NCBI GenBank assembly: GCA_963721585.1
Contig: CAVRJN010000007.1
Location: 1,240,001 to 1,304,000 of the forward strand
Length of the DNA: 64,000 bases
From: Bog-473 sp963721585
GTDB taxonomy: Bacteria; Actinomycetota; Acidimicrobiia; Acidimicrobiales; RAAP-2
Direction of reading: 5' to 3'
The notes below the pieces were generated by a model that saw only the letters and a program-made list of their open reading frames with translations, made no database searches and was not told the DNA's origin. Made by a program: the position numbers and the translations under genes. Below are positions 58,034-64,000 of the stretch, one piece after another (the first letter of the stretch is position 1; every line of letters begins with the position of its first letter).

Positions 58034-59740
58034 CTACGACTCGTTCGTGACCACGTTGTCCGCTCCGTGGGCGTGGCGCTGACGGAGTTCCCGCTTGAGC
58101 ACCTTTCCACTGGCGTTCACCGGCAGCACGTCGACGAGGACGACGCTGCGGGGGACTTTGTAGTTGGCCATGGCCCCCCGGGACCAGCTGAGAATCGCCC
58201 TTCCGAGCTCCACCGGGTCGGTGCCGGCGGCAGCGGCCTCCGTGGGCACGATATAGGCGCAACCGACCTCTCCCATCCGGCCGTCCGGCACGCCGACCAC
58301 AGCCACCTGGCCGACCGCCTCGTGACCACGCAGGATCGCCTCGATCTCCGCCGGGTAGGCGTTGAACCCGCCTACGACGAACATGTCCTTGACGCGGTCG
58401 GTGATGGTGACGTTGCCGGCCGGATCGAGGACGCCGATGTCGCCGGTGTGCAGCCATCCCTCGGCATCGATCGCCTCGGCCGTCGCCGCCTCGTTGCCCC
58501 AGTAGCCGGGCATCACCGTGTAGCCCCGCACCACGATCTCACCGGGCTCACCCGGCGCCACGTCGATGCCGCCGGCCACGGCCCGGACCTCAATGCCGGG
58601 AATGGCCCGGCCCGAGGTGGCGGCCACGATCTCTGGAGGGTCGCTCCGGCGGCACATGGTCACCGTCCCGCACGATTCGGTGAGCCCGTACGCCGTCAGG
58701 ACGGTGTCGAAGCCGAGCTCGTCGCGCATCGCCTGGACCAGCTCGACCGGCACCACGGCGGCGCCGGTGACCCCGAGCCGGAGCGACGAGAGGTCATGTT
58801 CGGCTCGCCGGGGATCCGACAGCAGCGTCTGGTAGAGCGTCGGGGGCCCCGGCAGCACACTGATGTGCTCCTCGCCGATGCGCGCCATCACCGCGGACGG
58901 GTCGAACACCGGCTCAGGCACCACGGTGGCTCCGGCCATGAGACAGGCCAGGATGCCCGCCTTGTACCCGAACGTATGGAAGAAGGGGTTGACGACGAGA
59001 TAGCGGTCGCCCGCAGTGAGCCCGACGATGGACGACCACGTCCCGAACGTCCGCAGTGACTGCGCGTGCGTCGCCGAGGCACCCTTGGGGTGTCCGGTGG
59101 TACCCGACGTGAAGATCAGATCAGACACGTCGTCCGGTTGCACTGCGGCTGCTCGCGCCGCCGACTCGGCCGGATGGACGCGCTCGCCGGCCCGGAGGAA
59201 CACGCCCAATTCCGTGATCGGCACCGCGGCGGAGTCGTCGGTGGCGACGGCCCCGTCCCCGTCGCGCAAAAGGACGGTACGGGCCAGGCCGGCGGTGTCC
59301 TGGCCGGCCAGCATGGCCGGGTAGTCGAAACCCAGGAAGCCGCGGACGGTCACGAGCATCGAGGCCCCGGCGTCGCGGATGATGTATGCCGCCTCACCAC
59401 CCTTGAACCGTGTGTTCAACGGCACGAGCACCCCGCCGGCCCGTAACAGCCCGAGTGCCGCGAGCATCCATTCAGCACAATTGGGCGCCCACACGGCCAC
59501 CCGGTCACCGGCGCCGAGTCCGAGAGCCACAAAGCCGCGGGCGTAACGGTCGACCTCCTCGGCCAACTGTGCATAGGTGAGGCGCACCGGTCCGTCGACC
59601 AGCGCCTCCGCGCTGCCGTGGCGCAACGCGGCGTCGTCGACCAGGCGGGGCACCGTGCCCCAGATGAGGTCCGCCCGCGGGTCTTCCTGGTCGGCTGGAG
59701 CGCCGCCGATGCCGCCGCTGCCGCCGCTGCCGCCGCTCAT
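58034..59740 (-). CDS. FadD3-like acyl-CoA synthetase (HIP-CoA ligase type)
   Basis: 568 residues. It begins with a Gly/Ser run (SGGSGGSGGIGG) absent from typical homologues. ANL ligase motifs: LIFTSGTTGHPKGASATHAQ, NPFFHTFGYKAGILACLMAG, PGPPTLYQTLLSDPRRAEHD, TAYGLTESCGTVTMCRRSDP, GWLHTGDIGVLDPAGNVTIT, RVKDMFVVGGFNAYPAEIEA and LPVNASGKVLKRELR with the catalytic Lys. The wording FFHTFGYKAGILACL and the flanking FadE30/IpdF-like genes strongly match mycobacterial FadD3, which activates the steroid C/D-ring acid HIP. ATGA overlaps the upstream SDR stop, so it is translationally coupled. Substrate assignment is by homology and context. Confidence 0.88.
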   Translation of the reverse strand: MSGGSGGSGGIGGAPADQEDPRADLIWGTVPRLVDDAALRHGSAEALVDGPVRLTYAQLAEEVDRYARGFVALGLGAGDRVAVWAPNCAEWMLAALGLLRAGGVLVPLNTRFKGGEAAYIIRDAGASMLVTVRGFLGFDYPAMLAGQDTAGLARTVLLRDGDGAVATDDSAAVPITELGVFLRAGERVHPAESAARAAAVQPDDVSDLIFTSGTTGHPKGASATHAQSLRTFGTWSSIVGLTAGDRYLVVNPFFHTFGYKAGILACLMAGATVVPEPVFDPSAVMARIGEEHISVLPGPPTLYQTLLSDPRRAEHDLSSLRLGVTGAAVVPVELVQAMRDELGFDTVLTAYGLTESCGTVTMCRRSDPPEIVAATSGRAIPGIEVRAVAGGIDVAPGEPGEIVVRGYTVMPGYWGNEAATAEAIDAEGWLHTGDIGVLDPAGNVTITDRVKDMFVVGGFNAYPAEIEAILRGHEAVGQVAVVGVPDGRMGEVGCAYIVPTEAAAAGTDPVELGRAILSWSRGAMANYKVPRSVVLVDVLPVNASGKVLKRELRQRHAHGADNVVTNES

Positions 59741-60489
59741 GGATGCTGGCTGCTCACGGAGATGACCTCTCCAGAGAGGTAGGACGAGTAGTCGCTGGCC
59801 AGGAACACAATCACGTTGGCCACCTCCCACGTCTCGGCGCCGCGCCCGAACAGCTCGCGACGGCGCAGCACGGCGAGGTCCTCGTCCGGGATGGCCCGGT
59901 TCAGGAACGGATGCTCGGCCAGACTCGGCGACACCGCATTGACCCGCACTCCCGACGGGGCCGCTTCGGCCGCTGCGCAGCGGGTGAGCGCCATCACCCC
60001 GGCCTTGGCTGCCGCGTAGTGCGCCTGGCCCGCTTGGGCCCGCCAGCCGAGCACCGACGCGTTGTTGACGATGACCCCTGACTTCTGCGGCTGCATCCGG
60101 GTCAGCGCGGCGCGGGTGCAGCGAAAGGTGCCCGTCAGCGTGATGTCGAGGACCGTGGACCACTGCTCGTCCGTCATCTCCACCAGCGGCACCGTGCCAC
60201 CGAGCCCGGCGTTGTGCACCGCCACGTCGATGCGGCCGAACCGCTCGAGAGCGCCCTCGTAGAGCGCGCCCACCTGCACCTCGTCCCGTACGTCGCAGGC
60301 CAGTGCGTGCACGCGGGCGGATCCGCCGGCCCCCACCGCGCCCGTCAACTCCTCGGCCGTCTCGGCCAGGCGACGGGCATGCGCATCCGACACGAGGACC
60401 GACGCACCCTCTTCCAGGCATCGCCGGGCCGTCGCCGATCCGATGCCGGTGCCGGCGGCCGCGGTCACCAAGACGACCTTGCCCTCCAA
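59737..60489 (-). CDS. Short-chain dehydrogenase/reductase, IpdF-like
   Basis: 250 residues. MEGKVVLVTAAAGTGIGSAT gives the TGxxxGIG-type NAD(P) motif (A-A-A-G-T-G-I-G), VHNAGLGGTVPLVEMTDEQW the N-A-G motif, and NNASVLGWRAQAGQAHYAAA then K the catalytic Ser-Tyr-x-x-x-Lys set. In mycobacteria the gene between fadE30 and fadD3 is ipdF, a 5-hydroxy oxidising SDR of steroid C/D-ring breakdown; the same order is kept here. The stop overlaps the FadD3-like start (ATGA); the upstream FadE30-like gene ends 64 bases earlier. Confidence 0.85.
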   Translation of the reverse strand: MEGKVVLVTAAAGTGIGSATARRCLEEGASVLVSDAHARRLAETAEELTGAVGAGGSARVHALACDVRDEVQVGALYEGALERFGRIDVAVHNAGLGGTVPLVEMTDEQWSTVLDITLTGTFRCTRAALTRMQPQKSGVIVNNASVLGWRAQAGQAHYAAAKAGVMALTRCAAAEAAPSGVRVNAVSPSLAEHPFLNRAIPDEDLAVLRRRELFGRGAETWEVANVIVFLASDYSSYLSGEVISVSSQHP

Positions 60490-60553
60490 CAGCCCATGGC
60501 CTCCCGGCGGCGGTGGGGGGGAGGCGGATCGAAGGACGTATCAAGGCTGGTGC

Positions 60554-61759
60554 TCACGCCACCCCTTTTGGCTCGGGCGGCAGGCCCAGTACCCGCTCAC
60601 CGATGATGTTGCGCTGAATCTGGTTGGACCCACCGTAAATGGTCTCCGAACGGGCGAAGAGAAAGGAGCGCTGGAGCTCCCCCAGCCCGTACCCGCCGTT
60701 CTCCGGCAGCGGCTCGCCGTCCAGCACGGTCGCCGCCGGTCCCATAATCCCCATGGCGAGCTCGCCGAGCCGGCGATGCCAGCTCCCCCAGTAGAGCTTG
60801 GCGATGGAAGCTCCGGGCGGGGCCACAGGGCCGTCGATGCCAGCGAGGCTGCGCAGCGTGTTGTACCGCATGATCGTCAGCTCAATGTGGGCCTGGGCCA
60901 GCTGTTGACGCACCAACGGGTCACGCGCCCTGCCGTTCTCCTCGGCCAGCGCCACCACGCGGTCGAGCTCGCGCCGGAAGCCGAGCTGGAAGCCGAGCAG
61001 CGCCACGCCCCGCTCGAAGGCCAGCGTGGCCAGGGCGACCCGCCACCCTTCACCGACGCCGCCCACCACGTTCTCGACATGGGTGCGGGCACCGTCGAAG
61101 AACACCTCGTTGAACTCGCTGGTGCGGGTGAGCTGTGTGATCGGCCGCACCTCGACGCCCGGTTGGTCCATGGGCACCAGGAGGTAGGACAGCCCCTTGT
61201 GGCGCGCCGACCCGGGGTCGGTCCGGCACACCACGAAGCACCAGTCCGCCAGGTGGGCCAGCGAGGTCCACACCTTCTGCCCGGTCACCACCCACTGGTC
61301 GCCGTCGCGTTCGGCTCTGGTCTTGACGTTGGCCAGGTCACTGCCCGCATCGGGCTCGGAGTAGCCCTGACACCACAGCTCGGCGCCTTCGCGGATGGGC
61401 GGCAGGAAGCGGGCCTGCTGTTCAGGAGTGCCGTAGTGGATCAACGTCGGGCCGAGCAGCCCTTCGCCCATGACATTGACCCGCCCCGGTGCCGCGGCGC
61501 GGGCGTATTCCTCGTTGAAGATGACCTGCTCGGTCATGGTGGCACCCCGCCCGCCGTGCTCGACCGGCCAGCCCAGGCAGGTCCAGCCACCTTCGGCCAG
61601 CACCTTCTCCCAGCGTCGGCGTATCTCGAAGCCGAAGGTCTCGTCACCCGACCCGCCGCGGCCCCCGAGCTCGGCGAACTCGCCGACCAGGTGCTCGTGG
61701 AGGAAGTCCCTGACCTCCTGGCGGAACGCCACGTCCTCGGGGCGATCGCGCAGATCCAT
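60554..61759 (-). CDS. FadE30-like acyl-CoA dehydrogenase (steroid C/D-ring type)
   Basis: 401 residues. Flavoenzyme; WTCLGWPVEHGGRGATMTEQ, LWCQGYSEPDAGSDLANVKT, VVTGQKVWTSLAHLADWCFV, LTRTSEFNEVFFDGARTHVE and YGGSNQIQRNIIGERVLGLP are the acyl-CoA dehydrogenase signatures, in wording very near mycobacterial FadE30, which acts on 5-hydroxy-HIP-CoA. The length is slightly above FadE30 (385). TACGCT lies 8 bases before the ATG (leaderless); the -35 region is covered by a perfect 12-3-12 palindrome. It is the first gene of the leftward set with the IpdF-like, FadD3-like and alcohol dehydrogenase genes. Confidence 0.9.
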   Translation of the reverse strand: MDLRDRPEDVAFRQEVRDFLHEHLVGEFAELGGRGGSGDETFGFEIRRRWEKVLAEGGWTCLGWPVEHGGRGATMTEQVIFNEEYARAAAPGRVNVMGEGLLGPTLIHYGTPEQQARFLPPIREGAELWCQGYSEPDAGSDLANVKTRAERDGDQWVVTGQKVWTSLAHLADWCFVVCRTDPGSARHKGLSYLLVPMDQPGVEVRPITQLTRTSEFNEVFFDGARTHVENVVGGVGEGWRVALATLAFERGVALLGFQLGFRRELDRVVALAEENGRARDPLVRQQLAQAHIELTIMRYNTLRSLAGIDGPVAPPGASIAKLYWGSWHRRLGELAMGIMGPAATVLDGEPLPENGGYGLGELQRSFLFARSETIYGGSNQIQRNIIGERVLGLPPEPKGVA

Positions 61760-61767
61760 CGCCGGGG

Positions 61768-61773
61768 AGCGTA
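61768..61773 (-). promoter_or_regulatory. -10 box of the fadE30-like promoter
   Basis: TACGCT on the minus strand, 8 bases before the ATG at 61759. Its -35 position (about 61791-61796) falls inside the palindromic operator. Confidence 0.45.
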
Positions 61774-61787
61774 GCCAAGCCCGGGAG

Positions 61788-61814
61788 CCGTATCTGACGG
61801 GGCGTCAGATACGG
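61788..61814. promoter_or_regulatory. 27-bp palindromic operator in the fadE30-like promoter
   Basis: CCGTATCTGACG - GGG - CGTCAGATACGG, perfect over 12 bp on each side. It includes the TGA stop of the CoA-transferase gene (61805-61807) and overlaps the expected -35 of the leftward acyl-CoA dehydrogenase promoter. The arm is typical of TetR-family sites but is not the KstR2 box (CAAG-N2-CTTG). A terminator for the CoA-transferase is the alternative, but there is no T-tract. Confidence 0.65.
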
Positions 61815-63202
61815 GCCGTGGCCTCCTGCCACGCCGGGGCATAGGTGCCGATGGGGGACGTGGGCACATCCCAACGGCCAGGGGTCAGCTCCAGACGGGC
61901 GACGGGGCCGAGGTGATGCAGCCGACCGTAGGGCGTGTCGCTGCTCGTGAGGTAGGGGCTGATGTCGCCGAACCCGGTGGGCTCGCCGGCCGCGATCGGA
62001 GCCTCGGTGAACCAGCGGGCGGTCTGGCACAGCGAGGCGCGCACGTGATAGCTGCCACCCTCCTGGGCGCGCCGCCACAGAGCGGCCATCGTGCCCAGCG
62101 CGGCGAGATACCCCGTGGTGTAGTCGCATGCTGCGGCGGGGACCAGCTCGGGGCGATCCGGACCGCCCTGGCCGATGGCCATGCCCGAAGCGGTCTGGGC
62201 CATCTGCTCCCACCCCGGACGGTGGCGCCAGGGCCCACTGTCGCCGTAGCAGTTGATCGTCACCACCACAATGCCGGGTCGTCTCTCCGCCAGCTCCTCG
62301 GGCCCGAAGCCGCGACGCGTCAGGGAACCGGCGCGGTACCCCTGGGTGAACACATCGGCCTGCGCGGCAAGATCGCGCAGTGTGGCGGCGGCGTCGGGTT
62401 CGTCGAGTTCCAGGCAGGTCGACCGCTTGCCGTGGCCGGTGTCCATCACGAAGAGAGGGATGTTCTCCAGGCGGGCCGAGTTGACCAACAGCACCTCCGC
62501 TCCGTGTTCGGCCAGCGTGCGCGCGTTGATCGGTCCGGCCAGCAGACGGCTGAGATCGAGCACGCGTATCCCCTCGAGCGGCCGTCGCCTGCCGCGGGGT
62601 GCCTCGGGTGCACTCTCCCCGATCTTCTCGACGTTGACGCGGCCCAGTGGGGCGATGGCCGTCGCCTGGGGATGGGCCGACCACTCCGGCGCGGTGCGCG
62701 CCATGGCACCACACGTCCCCACCTCCGCCAGCGCGTCCTCCAGGGTCTGTCCGTCCCAGCGAGCGACCCGTTCCGCCACCACGTCGACCGCGCTGTCCAC
62801 GTCGCAGCCGAGGACCTTGCAGGTGCGCGCGGCGAGGTGGACGAATTGACCCTGCAGATGGATCCACCGCCCGTCCCGGCAGCGGTACAGCTTCACCAGC
62901 GGGCGCTCCCGGCTGCCCGGTGCGGCGGGGAGGTCACCGCCCTCCAGCCGCTGGAGGGCGAACCCGACCAGCGACGCGCCGGCGTGCCCGCGCGCCACGG
63001 TCACCGCTTGCGCCTCCCCGGTGCGCTCCTCCCACAACAGTGACGCCGCCGCGCCGACGGAACCCAGGACCGAGGCGGCGCACTCCACCACCGGGAACGG
63101 CGTGTCGTAGGGCTGTCCGTCACCCTCCAGTTCCACCCGATCCGCCAGCGCCGCCGGGAGGCCCACCTCGCCCAGAAGCCCCGTGACCAGTTCCGCACCC
63201 AC
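61805..63202 (-). CDS. CaiB/BaiF-family CoA-transferase
   Basis: 465 residues. Family III CoA-transferase signatures sit in the second half: LEGIRVLDLSRLLAGPINAR then TLAEHGAEVLLV, HGKRSTCLELDEPDAAATLR, DVFTQGYRAGSLTRRGFGPE, TINCYGDSGPWRHRPGWEQM and ACDYTTGYLAALGTMAALWR. The N-terminal ~200 residues are a second, diverged copy of the fold (PYDTPFPVVECAASVLGSVG), as in two-domain members. The usual catalytic aspartate after G-A-E-V is replaced (VLLVNSARLENIPLFVMDTG), so activity is uncertain. The start is uncertain: GTG 63202 gives the family-like N-terminus; the frame stays open to 63328. Confidence 0.8.
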   Translation of the reverse strand: MGAELVTGLLGEVGLPAALADRVELEGDGQPYDTPFPVVECAASVLGSVGAAASLLWEERTGEAQAVTVARGHAGASLVGFALQRLEGGDLPAAPGSRERPLVKLYRCRDGRWIHLQGQFVHLAARTCKVLGCDVDSAVDVVAERVARWDGQTLEDALAEVGTCGAMARTAPEWSAHPQATAIAPLGRVNVEKIGESAPEAPRGRRRPLEGIRVLDLSRLLAGPINARTLAEHGAEVLLVNSARLENIPLFVMDTGHGKRSTCLELDEPDAAATLRDLAAQADVFTQGYRAGSLTRRGFGPEELAERRPGIVVVTINCYGDSGPWRHRPGWEQMAQTASGMAIGQGGPDRPELVPAAACDYTTGYLAALGTMAALWRRAQEGGSYHVRASLCQTARWFTEAPIAAGEPTGFGDISPYLTSSDTPYGRLHHLGPVARLELTPGRWDVPTSPIGTYAPAWQEATARI

Positions 63203-63326
63203 GTCGGCATGGTAGGGCGCGGCGCCGCGGGGCGAGGCGCCGGGCCATGCCGGGGCCCGGCCTGGAATACTGGCCGGAGCAGAAGGATCACGGCACGAGC
63301 GGAGTGCCAGAGGGAGGGAGGAAGAC

Positions 63327-64000
63327 ATGGCCTACTCCCAGGGCCGGATCGTCCACGACGCCGACGCCCATATCATGGAGACGCCCACCTGGCTGCGCGA
63401 CCACGCTGACGCCGCCTACCGGGACCGGATGCCCGTCCTGCGCTATCCCGGCGGGAACGAACTGCGCCAGACAGGCGATCCGGCCGACCAGCGACGTGAC
63501 CTCGTCGCCTCCTTCGAGGCACTGCGCGCCCGGCACGCCTCGCCCGAGTACCGGGCCAACGAGGAGGCCGAGATCATGGCGCGCAAGAACTTCGCCGCCA
63601 CCGGTTCGTTCATTGCCGAGGACCGCGGCCGGGCCCTCGATCTCCTGGGCTTCTCGAGCCAGCTCGTCTTCAACACGTTCCACAACACGCGCCTGCACGA
63701 CATGGAGCACGCCGACGCCGACTTGGCCTACGCCGCGGCACGCGCCCACAACAGGGGCATGCTCGAATTCTGCTCGGCCGACCCGCGCCTGCTGCCGTCG
63801 CTGTACATCCCGCTGGCCGACCCGGCCCGCGCCATCGACGCCACCGAGGTCGCACTGGCGCAGGGCGCAGCGGCCCTCTTGATCGCGTCGGGCTGCCCGC
63901 CCGGACACTCGCCCAGCCACACCGACTTGTACGGCGTGTGGGCCCGGGCCGAGGAGGCCGGCATCCCGGTCGTGTTCCACGTCGGGGGCACGGGGACCCT
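63327..64000 (+). CDS. Amidohydrolase family protein, 5' part
   Basis: About 224 residues visible; the gene runs off the right end. VHDADAHIMETPTWLRDHAD holds a D-x-D-x-H metal-binding start like amidohydrolase-2 (ACMSD/decarboxylase) enzymes, with LDLLGFSSQLVFNTFHNTRL, CSADPRLLPSLYIPLADPAR and GIPVVFHVGG (metal-binding His) following. The ATG at 63327 has a very strong ribosome site (AGGGAGGGAGG). It is divergent from the CoA-transferase. The substrate is unknown; such proteins are frequent in aromatic and steroid catabolic regions. Confidence 0.85.
   Translation, partial: MAYSQGRIVHDADAHIMETPTWLRDHADAAYRDRMPVLRYPGGNELRQTGDPADQRRDLVASFEALRARHASPEYRANEEAEIMARKNFAATGSFIAEDRGRALDLLGFSSQLVFNTFHNTRLHDMEHADADLAYAAARAHNRGMLEFCSADPRLLPSLYIPLADPARAIDATEVALAQGAAALLIASGCPPGHSPSHTDLYGVWARAEEAGIPVVFHVGGTGT

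Noticed and set aside
61788..61814. KstR2 operator
   Set aside because: The sequence lacks the CAAG-N2-CTTG core; it is a different palindrome.
56906..64000. KstR2 boxes anywhere upstream of the steroid-type genes
   Set aside because: I looked in the intergenic gaps at 58016-58033, 60490-60553, 61760-61804 and 63203-63326 and saw none.
1..64000. tRNA, rRNA, CRISPR arrays, insertion sequences or prophage genes
   Set aside because: No cloverleaf-like sequence, rRNA stretch, regular repeat-spacer array, transposase or phage structural gene was seen.

Overview
The window is one contiguous stretch of high-GC (about 68-70% by eye), densely packed chromosome from an actinobacterium. It carries the actinobacterial type of 2-oxoglutarate decarboxylase/dehydrogenase (kgd), a fused PafB-PafC WYL regulator, coenzyme F420 biosynthesis (FbiD/CofC) beside an F420-type oxidoreductase, lysine/alanine-rich histone-like proteins, and a steroid C/D-ring type acyl-CoA cluster. 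Together these suggest an Acidimicrobiia-like lineage; the class is an inference. Many genes have no leader: a TANNNT -10 box lies 6-8 nt before the start codon, and I used this pattern to settle several starts.

Layout. 1-380: end of a phosphotransferase. 0.4-4.9 kb: an unknown protein, a sigma-like protein, a Thr/Pro-rich anchored protein and a large membrane LysM/BTAD protein. 4.9-7.4 kb: murF and ddl, divergent (peptidoglycan precursor). 7.4-10.5 kb: a leftward amine-oxidase / SCP2 / APC-permease operon whose oxidase carries a 1-nt insertion. 10.6-15.8 kb: UvrD-like helicase, GlcD-type oxidase, TPP enzyme and a small unknown. 15.84-15.97 kb: two nested hairpin elements. 16-22.4 kb: leftward operon kgd, a Zc3h12a-type RNase with S1-like domain and Lys/Ala tail, a FabZ-like dehydratase, xthA. 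22.4-31.4 kb: alpha/beta hydrolase, EamA transporter, peptide ABC importer (binding protein and two permeases, with a convergent fused DppD-DppF ATPase), rnhB. 31.5-39.2 kb: small proteins, acyl-CoA synthetase, GH38 alpha-mannosidase, adenylate cyclase, gpsA, fbiD.

39.2-43 kb is the accessory-looking part: a histone-like protein, an AT-richer region of inverted repeats, then a convergent pair of conjugation-type genes (a VirD4/TraG-like coupling protein and a helicase-less TrwC/MobF relaxase) without other secretion genes. 43-49.7 kb: F420-type oxidoreductase, PafBC, CtaG-like protein, unknowns, a short carboxyltransferase, moaC and an FmdB zinc ribbon behind a CIRCE-like box. 49.7-52.4 kb: TldE and TldD, each with a 1-nt insertion. 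52.4-56.9 kb: FlK-like thioesterase, MFS transporter, dxs, a nucleotidyltransferase. 56.9-64 kb: alcohol dehydrogenase, FadD3-like ligase, IpdF-like SDR and FadE30-like dehydrogenase (the gene set used for steroid C/D rings in mycobacteria), with a perfect 12-3-12 palindrome over the likely -35 of the dehydrogenase promoter, then a CoA-transferase and the start of an amidohydrolase.
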